From Eutreptiella sp. 'Long Island Sound 2002' (Eukaryota; Euglenozoa; Euglenophyceae; Eutreptiales; Eutreptiaceae), in NCBI GenBank assembly GCA_964036045.1, contig OZ038394.1:496001-560000 (forward strand): 64,000 nucleotides of DNA, in the 5' to 3' direction. Below, one piece after another: positions 12,002 through 23,688 of the stretch. Position numbers and translations under genes: made by a program. Position 1 is the first letter of the stretch. Every line of letters starts with the position of its first letter. Under the pieces are notes generated by a model. It was not told the origin of the DNA and ran no database searches. It saw only the letters and a list, made by a program, of their open reading frames with translations.

Positions 12002-13560
12002 CTAGATCCCGGCTACGACGTTATTCGCGGCCTTGTCTTTATTTAATACGACATCACATGATGTGTTGTTTCTTTTGACAACCTTGGCAAGCCCCTGTCG
12101 TACGGCATCGCCCACCTCATCCCCTTGATGCAACACTTGTTGAGATCTTAAAATCTTTTCGCTCCAGACAGTGTTGTTTCTTTCCAAAACGTTCATGAGT
12201 CTCTTCCCGGCTAATGGAGCCCGGGGGAACACTGACCTCGGAGTAGCGGTGAAGGTTGATTCATTCACTCATTCTGTGGCTGCTTGTGCCCTGCTTGGCA
12301 ATTGTGAAAATAGTCCCCTTCTCTGCCAACGCCTCTGCCTAGCGCATCTCCCGGGGCCTTGTTGCGTCGCAGCTCATCTCCGTTGCCGCGAGGTCGGTAT
12401 CGTAATGGAAGTCTATGTCCGGTATTTTCTGTGTGTTCGGTGTCTGGCCCCGCTTGATTACGCGAAGGCCCGGATGGTGGACACTTTCTTCGTAGTTTCG
12501 GCGCCCTTGGCGTCTCGTTCGATCTTTATCTTGGTTGCCAAGTCACCTTTGAAGATCCGTTGTAAGGTCTAGACTTTGCACCCGCCTTCGGGCATGGCCG
12601 TCGCCAACTTTCTTGCGCCACTTGCGTGGCTTTGGCGGTGGCCTTGGCGGCTCTTGACTTTGCCCCCCCGCCCCCCCCTCTGTCCTTCGTATCGCGCCTT
12701 CTCGGCATCTAGGGCATTGAGCATTGCCTCCGTCTTAACGTTTTCCTTGACGAGCTACCTGCTAATGTCCTCGACAATCTCCTTCTTCTCTATCTCCTTA
12801 GCCTTTTCCATTTGTACCTTTGCAGCCTGCTTGGCCTAGTCGTGCTCTAAGCATTCTTGCTTGGCCACTTCCAGTCGGGTTGCCATGGCCGCCATTTGGC
12901 TGGCCATGCCTGGTCGTCACTGCGTATCCTCCTCCATGGTGATGCGCCCGGTGCTGTCCATTGCCCCGTTGATAGAGTGCAGCCTTTGCTACGCCATAAA
13001 CAGGTTTCGCGATACGGCCACGCCTCATGGTAGCCCTTGACGTGCTAAACCGACTACTCGAGGGCGTTACTACATTGCGCCTCCTTGATGTCCGCGCTGG
13101 GACCCTTCTTCCGGAGAGGCAGGTCTGGGATCTTCCTGCTGGCCTTCTAGGTCGTGATGAGGAAGTGCTAGAGCGTCACATGCCATGGCACATGGCCCAC
13201 ATTCCGCATTGCTCTCTGCTCTCACATGTCTACGAGTCCCCTCTATGCTCCTCTGTGGCCACATTGAGACCACAAGCACCAGCATCTAGCCGCCGTACGC
13301 TAACTGTTCACGGTCTCCATCGGCTCCTATCCCATGACCTTGTCAAAGTCGGAAGCCTTGGTGCGGAGTTCCGCCCATTCTTGGAGCTGGACTCCGTCCA
13401 GGGCGCTGGAGTCTCAAAACTTTCTTCCGTGCTCCACCCCATCGCATACGTTCACCATGGTCTACAAGGACGTAAGCCGATTCAAACCCTTGTAATTTGG
13501 GCTGCGCCTCGAGGAAGCATCTTTTTCAAACGCAATTTCAACTCATGTAGCTCCTAGACC
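12002..13560 (-). pseudogene. Decayed element ORF, coiled-coil type, with many TAG codons
   Basis: Read on the minus strand, the stretch 13555-13030 is protein-like (for example LDGVQLQEWAELRTKASDFD) but carries eight TAG and about three TGA codons. A frame change near 13030 leads into a charged coiled-coil segment (AAMATRLEVAKQEC, VQMEKAKEIEKKEIVEDIS) with more TAG and one TGA, continuing to about 12450. An open minus frame at 12002-12268 (SQQVLHQGDEVGDAVRQG) may be its tail. Many TAGs sit where glutamine would fit. There is no clear domain match. It is best read as a degraded transposon protein, possibly gag-like. Confidence 0.55.
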
Positions 13561-15420
13561 ACTAGATATTGTCGATCTTCAAAGAATCCTTTAGGGCCTA
13601 TATAAATGTATAACTGCTTAACTTGCACCAAATTGTAGATGCGGCCTAATGTACCAAAATGCACCCAAAGTGTTTCCAAAGAGCCCTATTGGTTGAAATA
13701 TCGTTCCTTACAATGCTTTTTTAACGGTCAACAAGCGAATGACTGCTTAAGAATTGCATTGGCGTTTGTGACAACCCTTTTTCTTTAGCACTGTACATCC
13801 GTTCGATCTGGGGAGTGCTTAGCGGCCCTATGCATGGCATACAACTTTGTGCATAACGTGATTGTCCTTCTACCCTTATTGTGCTTATGCCCCTTCTTTC
13901 ACTTTTCAAAGTGTGCGCACCCTTTGTGCATTGTAAACATTTGTTGGCAACTTGTGCATTGAGATGCAAAATTACAAATCTTAAATGGGGCCAAATAAAT
14001 GCTGCAATATATGGAATACCCAAAAGCAACTCCCCAAAGTGTGGCAAGCAAATTAAAAAATTTCCAAAATCTGTGTTGCAGTACAATGTTTGCTAAAAAC
14101 CCGCAGCCACCAGATATGGAAGCAGCACAATCTTATTTTTGAATTCCATCTTGATCATTTCTTGACCACATCGTCTTAGCACATTTCAATGACCTTTAAA
14201 ACATGCACGAATTGGCACTTTGTTGCATTAGTATCTTTTGAGCTACCTGCCTACGAGATTGGAACTCGACACAAATTGGCTAGTCCTCAACCCGCGCCTA
14301 AAACATAGACAAATTGTTGCACCTCACTTTGGAATGTAGGCAAATATTTTCTTGTATGAATGTGCCACAAAAAAAAACACCCACTCCACCAACTTCTTTT
14401 TCCATTTGTGATCCTGTAGTGAAGAATTTGGTCAACCTTAAGATTCCTCGAACACTTAAATCACTTCGAACCCAATTCTTCATTTTGATCACCCATCTGT
14501 CCAACGGTGCTTACTTTGACCTGGTGAATGCGGAAAACTATTGTTCATCAGTAGCAACACTGCACCGCCAACAATAATATTTGCAAGAAATCCTACTTTG
14601 CAAGCAAGCCAGCATGTGTCTCTTTGGAAAACTGGGGCAAGCAAACCTGCCGAAATTCTATCTTTGGTTACCTTGTGCCACATTCTGGGGTGTGCTTCAT
14701 CTGCAAAGAATTCAATGAAAAAATTGGCCAGATCACGCATTGGGGACAACTTGGGACAGAGGTTGAGGCTGAGGCCCTCCTTGCCTTGTCTCAGGGCAGC
14801 CCAGTCCCGGAAGCAAGAGTGAGCAATTTAAATTCAAATTCAGATTTGGCATCCAAACTACACCATCTGTTTTTTGAGTTTTCTTATGCAAAGGGCAACC
14901 CTGCACAGCACACACATAGCATGCGCAGCAGACAGTGCTTTTTTCTTTTTTGGAAAAAGTGGAAATTTGGGCTTTTGTAAACATTCTTGTTCCTCCGAGC
15001 AGTGCATTCCCAAATGGCAGACAATTCCTCAAACCACTACAACCATCGCCTTATCGGGGTATCCACTGTGGGATGGAATGCAAAGGCAAATTGAAATATT
15101 CCATATCCCCTGTAGGGTACAACCACTTGAATTGCCAATACCAAACAGCTACAATGCCCCAACTACCACGAAACATTGGTCTCTGGTCTCGAAAAGAGGG
15201 CAGCATGTGCATGGCATGCAGAGCATCCACTGAGCCAGTTTCGATAACCTGACCAAGCCTCCCTGAACGTTTGGCCCTGAATCCTGTGGCGGGCCTGAGG
15301 GTGAGCGGTGAGCCAGAAATACAAATTCTCACTTCCAGTTCCTGGAAGTTTCGTTGCTGCAGCATGCCCTGCTAGACAATGCGTGTCAACTGGGGGTGGT
15401 GACAATGTGGGTTAAGAACA
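13561..15420. other. AT-rich stretch with no confident gene
   Basis: Short open frames occur on both strands. One on minus at 14489-14749 contains a hydrophobic segment (FLANIIVGGAVLLLM), but none has splice support or a recognisable domain. Confidence 0.4.
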
Positions 15421-15625
15421 AGGTTATGCGTCAGTGGTTCCGGTGCCGCAGCATACTACATAAGGTTGGTTGGTGGCGTGACAGGGGCTGTTGGCAGTGT
15501 GACAGGGGGCTGTTGGCGGCATGACAAGAGCTGGTAAGGGTGCTGTTAGTCGGGTAACAGGAGCTATTGGTAGCGTGACACGGGCCTGACAGGGGCTGCT
15601 GATGGTGTAATAGGGTGCTGGTGCC
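15421..15625. repeat. Degenerate ~25-bp tandem repeat (GACAGGGGCTGTTGGC type)
   Basis: Six or more imperfect copies of a unit around TGACAGGGGCTGTTGGCRG follow one another up to the 18-G run at 15637. Confidence 0.6.
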
Positions 15626-15636
15626 TCCATCATACC

Positions 15637-16562
15637 GGGGGGGGGGGGGGGGGGTTCGCCAGGGGACAGTTTCGACGGGGATAATTTCGACAGGGGGAAA
15701 GTTTCGCCACCTCCAGGAATCCTGAGGCTTATTGTCATATACTAGTGGGCTCTGGATGATCCCTGTTATTTCTTGGTGGGCTCTGGATGGTTCCTGTTAT
15801 TTCCTGGTGGGCTCTGGATGGTTCCTGTTATTTCCTGGTGGGCTCTGGATGGTTCCTGTTATTTCCTGGTGGGCTCTGGATGGTTCCTGGTTTTTGCTGG
15901 TTGGCTCTGGATGGATCACCGGCACGAAGATCGCACAACAATGACACACACTTTTCTGTCACACCACAGGGTTGCTAAGGCACTGTACCAAAAGACACAG
16001 CTGGAAATTGCATGTCCCAGTGGCTATTGCACGGGCAGGAGATTGATGGGCAGGAGATTGATATATCGCTGGACAGGCAGCACCGACATCAGTACAACTA
16101 TGAACGTGCCTTACCCAAGCCAAACACAGCCAAGAAGCAAAAAAAAATGATGATCTGAAGCGCAAGCCCGACAAGTGACAACCATGGGCACAAAGGGACC
16201 AGTATGAGGATGCAACATGGTTTGCATTACAGGCTTGCAAGTTTGCTGTTTCCAGAGATGATGGGTCACGCGACAGCAAAACGGAAGGTAGCTTTTTCTT
16301 GATACCGACCAATGGCAATTTTTTTTCAAAACCTGGGGCAACACGGCATTCCAATGCATTCCGGGCACAACCACTGCATGTTGCAGACAAAAACATCCCT
16401 GGTCCCTTCTCTCTGCTTGGTACACCGCTGCGCATGTCTGAATTCACAGTACTCACCTGTCACACGCTGCAAAAATTTCGACAGGGGGAAAATTTCGCCA
16501 CTTTTCTTAACGACGAAATTTTCCCTGCGAAATTCTCCCCTCCCGAAATTCCCCCCCCCCCC
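15637..16562. mobile_element. Second element with G-run and C-run ends
   Basis: It opens with an 18-G run (15637-15654) and closes with a 12-C run (16551-16562). Near each end lies TTTCGACAGGGGGAAA(G/A)TTTC, at about 15686 and 16478, plus further GAAATTTTCCC-type words. The design of homopolymer ends plus short subterminal repeats matches 7638-8073. It contains a 31-bp minisatellite. Confidence 0.4.
15747..15914. repeat. 31-bp minisatellite, about five copies
   Basis: The unit begins GGGCTCTGGATGGTTCCTG. Three central copies are identical and the outer ones diverge. Confidence 0.85.
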
Positions 16563-17745
16563 TTGTAGGGCTTGTAGCGGATCATATGCAACTCAGTCAC
16601 ACAGGAATCCCCAGAGTGGAATCATGGCCACCGGCGAGAGCCAGAGGAGGCACGAGGAGCGCAGGTCCTGGAGCCCGGTTGGCACCAAAGGTACAGGTGA
16701 GCTTTTTCGGTGCAAATTGACCCGCGCCAAAGGAGCTGCGCAAAATTTTTGACATTGGTGAAAACGCAAGGCCACGAGCACGCGGGCTCTCCACATGTCC
16801 TACTGCATGCGCATGCCGAGTACTCTTCCCCCCAAGCACCACAGATGGCTGGCTGATCTCTCCAGATACTCAAATTCCGCAGGTGCCTGGCAGAGCCGTC
16901 GGATGCGCCGCTCCGGGGGACACAGTGCCCGTCCGATTAAAGCGGGGCTGAGGTAGGGAGTTTCCTTTATGGATTCATGCACCAAGAAAACCCGCCTCAC
17001 GGGGTTTGTTCTGATCCTGCAGCCCTGCCCACCAGTGCCTAGAACATTGCCCAGCGTCAGTTGCTGTTCGCAGTGTGGCCTGGTACATTCTGACCGAGAT
17101 CCTCAGTGGTCTGACATCAGTTTTCCCTGAGCACCGGGCAGGCGCTGGGCAGAGCAGTGCTGGGTGGCAGGGAAAAAAAACCATCTCTGGCGTCGGTTGG
17201 CCCATACAGGTTGGTGCCCAACGTGAGAAGGAAACCTGAGATGTGAAAAATCCCTGGCGGTGGCAGGGCTGTGATACCTCGTTGATACTGGGAACCCCAG
17301 CCCCAACCCCCAGACCAAACACTAGTGTCCACAGCCACAGGGCATTGGGTGCTTCGGCCCAGGGAGGCTTCCCACGCCCAGGGCAGGGAGCCCAACCCAC
17401 CGACGGCGGCTCCACCAACGGCTGCACACCCGACGGACACCGGGAGTGCCTCATTCTACGGGGAGCAGCAGCTAGTCCCAGTGCACTGGTCCCTGTGGCC
17501 GCATCAACAGGGGGACAAGGTTGAGGGAAAACCGCCCTTTAACCCCTCAATGAACTCTCTTGCATTGGCCTTACCAAAGCGATGCCTCATTCGCATAATA
17601 TACCCCCGTCTTCACCCTTACACCCGTTTGGCTGATGTCTGCGTAGGAGCCCAGCGGCTGGCTGCTGTCCCAATATTGGGGCAGCTCAAGGGTCATGAAA
17701 GGTTATCTCGGGTCATGTTGCGGTCAAGGTCTTGGGAGCCCCAAC
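16563..17745. other. No gene seen
   Basis: Open frames on both strands at 17.1-17.5 kb are GC- and proline-rich without a domain or splice support. Confidence 0.4.
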
Positions 17746-17749
17746 AACG

Positions 17750-17995
17750 GAGCAGTACCTTGAGAACCACTGCCTGTGAGCCCTCAAGGATTAGTGAAGG
17801 AGTGCCCTCGGCCAGCTAGCCCTTCCTGGCAGCCAGCCAGTGGCCCTTAGGGGCACAATAGGGGAGCAGCGCGCCATGTACGCGGGAGTATGGGAGCAAT
17901 GCTTTGAGGGCCACTACCTGCGACCCCTCAGGGGTCAGTCAAGGAGTGCCCTCGGCCAGGTTGCCCTTCCTAGAAGCTAGTCCATGGCCCATGAG
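17750..17995. repeat. Tandem duplication of a ~100-bp segment
   Basis: The segment 17750-17848 is repeated about 143 bp downstream at 17893-17995 with roughly three quarters identity. The shared core includes AAGGAGTGCCCTCGGCCAG. Confidence 0.6.
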
Positions 17996-18282
17996 GTTAC
18001 GTGTGTGACCTTACGGCCAAACGTCTGCGAAAGGCGCGTGCACCTTGGGCCGAGGCTCGAATCATCCGACCCCAGCAGGTCAGAAGGGAGAAGGGGGGGC
18101 TCCAGCAGCCCTCGGTAAGCATTGACCTTACCCCTCACCATGCTTCACCACGACAGCCATCGTGGCCACCACCACCACGACAACCACGACGCCTCTTTTT
18201 GGCTCGTCTTCGCCGTCTTTGCTCCTGCGTTGGTGCTTTTGGTGGGGCAGGGAGCGGGGCTGGGGGGCGCAGGGCACCCAAC

Positions 18283-21022
18283 CTTTGCCCCGTCCTTGAG
18301 TGGAGACATGTCCTTTGGCATGGTCGGCACTTCACTGGCCTCCTGAATAAAGACAAAGAGTTGCTGGCACTTCTGAAAGCGATTGATCTGTATTTTGGGA
18401 GATATTGTCGGACATTACAGGTGCGCTTCACTGTGCTTTTTTGCTCTCTGCTTCCCAGCCATCCGGGTGGGGGCTCCCGGGCGATTCATTGTGTGGCAGT
18501 TGGGAACAGTTGCTGACTGAAAGCCAAAAACATCTTTGAGGGTGGCACAGCAAATGCCATTGGTAAAGAGATGGCTCGTGAGCAAATTTGCCAACTTTTT
18601 CTTTGTGGTAAAATCTTGCTTTCACTTTATTGCGTGAAATCTTGGGGTGCGCAGATCGCGTCACGGTCCACCAATTCAAACATTGGCTGGTGATCAAACC
18701 TTTTCTTAGTGACAGGAAGCCTACGCCCATTTAGGGCAAGGCACCACTCGCCCACTGACCAACCCAGCCAGCCACTCAGCCATCCCCACAGCAACCCACC
18801 CACCCACACCACACCACAGCAACCAGTAGACCATAGTTTGTCATCACCAGACCTAGGGCTAGGGCTAGAAGCAGTTGGGAAATTAGAATCCTGCGCCGCC
18901 TGCACTGCGCTGGGTGAGAAACCCTCTCTCCCTCTTCTTGGCCGACCACCTCCTTCCCTTTATAAGAACAAAAGTGTGCCTAACGGAAATCCTTCAGCAA
19001 CCCTCAAGCTGACGCCGCCAGCACGTGACCGCCGACCCTCTCCTGGCATGCGCCACCCGGGGTCGGTTCGCAAGGACCCCTCGGTCACTCGGAAGCCCCC
19101 CCCCCCCCCCCGGCTATCCGCTATCCGCTATCCGCTGCACTCCAAAAGGGCCTGATGATGGTGTGTGAGTCTGAAAGTGGCATGATGGTGTCCAACAATC
19201 CGCTGAAGGTGAAGGCAATAAACACGGCAAATGGGCCTTTGCGAATCCAGCAATTCAAATGGATACGCTGGGGCAAGCGCTCTCGTCCTGCACCCCCTGG
19301 CCTGGCCTGGCCTGGGTCTGGGAAACGGTCTCGGGCTGCTTCACACCTTCTTCTTTTCTTGAACGCTGTGCACATCCTTCATTTCCTGCAGCAGGATTTC
19401 TGCCTTGCCTCGAAGCCAAGCTCTACCTTCGGTCTGCACTGCTTTTAGCAACTTGTCTCTTTGGGCCTCGGAGGAATCGTTGCAACTGACGTCAATCTGC
19501 ATTTTCTCGATGTTCGTATCGTGTTCAAGCTCCGGAACTGTCATCTTGCCCCTCACGAGCCCAACCTTCTTGCCAGAGGTGTCAAAGGCCTCACCCTCCC
19601 AACTGATCGAGAAATTGATCTCCATCAGGAAAGAAACCTGTGGATAAAGGCGCCAAACTGAGGGGGCAGTTTCATTTTGACCGGTGAGCGGTCACGACAG
19701 CACGAGAAGCATGCGCCACAGAGCTGGACAAAGCCATGCTCAGGGGAGTGCCGCAGCTAGCATTCACGCTGCTAGGATACACTTCTGGGACAGGATGCTG
19801 CTCCTGGCGGCAATCACCAAAAGAGGGTATTCTCTGGTCCCCCAAATTGGCGGCGGCAAATGGTCTGGGCGCGCGGCAGGGCGCGCGGGTGTGGTGGTGG
19901 TGGCGCTGGTGTTCCGGGCCCGCAAGTGTGGTGATGGCGTGAGGTGGCCCGGGCGTGCGGGCGCGGTGGTGGCCGCGAGTTGTTCGGGCGCAGTCTTTGG
20001 GCCACCTTTGCTGAGTATCGAATGCACGCCACCTTTACAATCAAGTGTGCCCAAGTGGCCAATTGAGACCCTGGGGCCAAAAGCTGCAGGGGTTTGATGA
20101 GGGCGGCGCGCCACTTAATCAACTGCATTGGTGAACAGTCCGTTCTTTGCGCGCGCCGATCTGCGTGCCACTTCGCCGATCTGCATGCAACTCTCCGGTT
20201 TAACAACACGCCTACCCCCAAGTACAAACGGCAACAACTCCAACCCATTGAGGGAAGCATGAACACAGGTGAAATGCGGCACCATAGTCCCGAGATCGTT
20301 CAAGCTATTGTTTGGCGTTTTGGTCACTTGCATCGCAGCGTGCGCACACCGCATCGCACATGCAATTTAGTGGGCTCATTGTTCAGTGTTCGTTGTTGGA
20401 CTTTGTGGTGGAGGGTGTGGGGGTCACGTTCTGCCTGACCATCAAAAGATATCGGCTGGGGCTTAGCACTCTCATCCGATCGTAAAGGCATACCCTAATT
20501 CTTTTTCAACTCTTGTGGGGGTGGGTCATCTACTGCGACAGAATGTGACGGACCGTGACCTGACCCACTCCCCGTACAAGCTGGCGAGGCCAGTTCGAAA
20601 GTGCTGAGAGAGGGAGAGGGAGAGCACGCACGCACCATCCCTTGACTTGCAACCAACATACCCCCGAAAATTATCTTTCACCACCACCCACGCGTCAACA
20701 CCCCGGTGCTATGCCCTTTTGTCGGCACCAGGCTTGACAGCTCAGATCTCGCTCCCAATGTAACCGAGAAAGGAGATACCCAAACCCACACCTTTCCTTT
20801 TCGGTTGTACAAGTTGGCTTCGCCATCCACCTTGTCCAAAATCGTCGTCCGAATCATCATTGCTCGCTTCTCAAGGATCACCTGGTTTTGCAACAACTCT
20901 CGCACTCGGGTCTTCACCCACTGAGTGACGTCCTTCTCCGTCCAATGCCACTGATTGACGTTGCTACCATCAGCCCTTTGTTCCACAATCCATCGGGGAT
21001 CGCCTTCGCCAAGCTTCGCCAT
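18283..21022 (-). CDS. AHA1: Aha1-type activator of Hsp90 ATPase, N-terminal domain gene
   Basis: Aha1 binds the Hsp90 middle domain in the cytosol and stimulates its ATPase. On the minus strand exon 1 (21022-20792, 77 codons) begins MAKLGEGDPRWIVEQRADG and contains NWHW-type NVNQWHWTEKD and LDKVDGEANLYNRKGK. A GTGTGG donor leads to a 1,154-bp intron. Exon 2 (19637-19347, 97 codons) carries EINFSISWEGEAFD and ends ...VQEKKK before GTGTGA. Exon 3 (18372-18283, KCQQLFVFIQEASEVPTMPK...DGAK before GTTGGG) is in phase but less certain. Exons 1 and 2 cover the N-terminal Aha1 domain. I did not find a C-terminal AHSA1-like domain or the stop codon. An upstream in-frame ATG at 21034 would add four residues; 21022 fits the family start. 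Confidence 0.9.
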
Positions 21023-23350
21023 GATGAGCTTCAAAGTAAAGGAGACCGGACGGGAAGAAGAAAGTGACTATAATGCGACAAGTTGACGCACAGAAACATT
21101 CCACTGATAAGAATTTGTCGTGGGCCCTGCTCTCGCCTCCTCCGTCCCTTGTGTAGGCGGCATTGTAACTGTGCATGTGCGTGTGCGTGTTTGTGTATGT
21201 AGTGGACAAAGCAAGGCCAAGGAAATCACCTGGCATCAAAGGGGGCGGGGGTAGGGGGTGGAAAACATGGGAAAGGGTGCAGGGGAGGTGTCGTTGTCTG
21301 TATTCTAGGGGCAGAGGAGGTGAAGAAGACAAAAAGAGACGGGGGAGATGAGGGCAATGATCTACCACAAAAGATGATACATGTGTGCCCTGCGCTTCCT
21401 CTGCATCCCCAAGATGTGCTCTCCCTGCATGCTCTCCACTCGTGTCTACCCTGCCCATCTACCCATCTGCCCATCTGCCTACCCTGGCCCTCCCGCCCAA
21501 CCTTTTTCCCAATCTCTGTTCCCGACCACATGTCCTCGCGCAAACGCTTCGGCTACCATTAGCTATGCCATCCTGCCTTTGTGCCTATCCATTTGCGGCA
21601 CTTGGCAACCTCCCCCCATCCTTCTTGCCGACACACAGGTCGCTAAGACCTATTTGCCACCACAAATTGGAATCACCAGGTGTTCATTCGTTCATTCATT
21701 GTCTGGCAATGTAACCCCTGCCTGGAATCACCATGAATCACCACGTGTGATGCTAGATTCGAATCATAAAAATGCGTTTCTGATTAGCATGCCACTAGAT
21801 TGGCGTGCCACCATCCAATGTATTAATGCTACAAACCATGTACAACCTGTGTTCCATGCGCAGGGGGGGGGGGGGGTTCAACCCTGTACAGACAGTCCGC
21901 ACGCCGTGTGGTTTCGCATGTGATCTATCCTTGGCCGCCCATATGTTTCCTAGTGGTTGTTTGGTTGCTGTGGGGTGCTGTGCGGCAGAGGAAGGGCTTA
22001 GATTTAGGAAACATGTACAGAATGCAAAGCAGAACGAGCATAGGCTCAACAGTTCAACATAACCTGGACACCAGTGTGAATGAGGTGGCGAGTACAAGAG
22101 CTCGCAATGTCCCGCACTATCTAGTCAGCGATTTTCGGCTACACTCTTTCTATGCAATTCTGATGTTTCCGACTAAAGGCACACTGAGCGCGCAATGAAG
22201 AGCCAAGAAAGAATGCTCACCAATGTATTAGAAACTGAGTACGAACAGGACTGTGAGAACGATGAGTACAGAAACTTCTGTGCCCTGCCCTACACCCTGT
22301 GTACTCATCCCTATCGTTCATCTTTCTTCTCACGTGGCCCCCACATTCTCATTACCACGCATTACACATTCAGTCACGCACACAGATCGACCCTGGAAAC
22401 TGAATCACTTTTGATGTTCACCTGCAAACACCTTCAGTCTTGATTCTACATGAAGCACAGAGTGCAGAAATGCATCGCCTGATGGCATGATGGCAGAACA
22501 AACAAAGACCTCACCTCGCCGTTGGACACACACACAGCAGCTGAATCCCCCCTCCACCCACAGGACTATAGTCATTGATAGGCTCTGCCTTCGACGATCC
22601 AGTGCATCATATCCTCTTTAGAGAAACGAGAGAGCAAAAGACGATCAAATAACCGAAGCAGTGCAGGTTTCCACAACCGAAGGGGATATTTTCGCACTCA
22701 CAATCCCCAAACTAGTTACCTAATGTTGATTGTCACATCTACCACGTCCCACGCAAACCACAGTGACTTGGTGACAATTGCCGGGAGAAGTGAGTGCCAT
22801 ATGAGGCTGCCATTCACAGATTGCGGTGACACCCATCGGTGCCACTCCAGATCATCTTGTTGGGCTGAGGAGGTCAGATCGAACATACACCCTTGCGCAC
22901 CAAGCTTATTCTATTCACCATAGGCAGGGGTGTCAATAGCCCTTCCCCCCATGCAACCCGCATCCCATGCGGTTTCCATTTAAGGGGGATGCCGCACATG
23001 TACTTCAACAGCACAGACAAAGCTAATCGTAGTGGTGAAACAACCACACGGGGAACATTCACCAAAGCTACATACGCGTTATCACGGTACTTGGACAAAT
23101 GCACCAAGGGGGGGACCGGTCGAAGTCTGTGCTCAAATTCCACACCATTGCTGGTAGGGGAATATATGCTTCCTCATTTGAAGAGTCTCCCTCATCGGGA
23201 ACCTCTGCATCACATTCATACTTTTGCAGAAAGGACACCAACCATCTCTTAGATCCCTCTCAAACATGCGTTTATTTTGCATTTTTCATAATTCCATGCA
23301 TCCTCGAGGACACCACACTCCTTGGCCTTGTCCACAATATATAACATGAC
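21023..23350. other. Upstream of the Aha1 gene, no gene seen
   Basis: It holds a 14-G run near 21863 and short CCCATCTG repeats near 21455. Open frames are short and unsupported. Confidence 0.45.
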
Positions 23351-23360
23351 GGATACATGC

Positions 23361-23363
<3 letters not shown>

Positions 23364-23418
<55 letters not shown>
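23364..23418. repeat. (GA)n microsatellite, 55 bp
   Basis: An uninterrupted GA dinucleotide run. Confidence 0.98.
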
Positions 23419-23420
<2 letters not shown>

Positions 23421-23688
23421 GGCAACGGCCGCCACCCAAAAACTCCAATAAATTCCAAAATTGTCTCCGTGATACTATTGACACCTAAAATGCAAATGAA
23501 CAACATGACTCAATCCCGCTGAAGAGACAGAAGGATTCGTCCCATATATACGTAATAATGGAGCCGAAGTTCAAAAGAAACCACGGCTCTCCCACACTGT
23601 AGAGACCACCAAAAGCTGCCGCGGGTCCGAGAAACAAAGACGAGGAGAATAAAAAATGAAAATAAATAATTCACCGGTGACATGAAAA

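Noticed and set aside
13027-13557. A 176-codon + strand protein
   Set aside because: The minus strand gives a more protein-like reading with a stop pattern shared by other relics. The + frame has no domain, and its length can arise because TAG on minus is CTA (Leu) on plus.
23249-23522. Poly-Ser-Leu or poly-Glu-Arg peptides
   Set aside because: A direct product of the (GA)n microsatellite.
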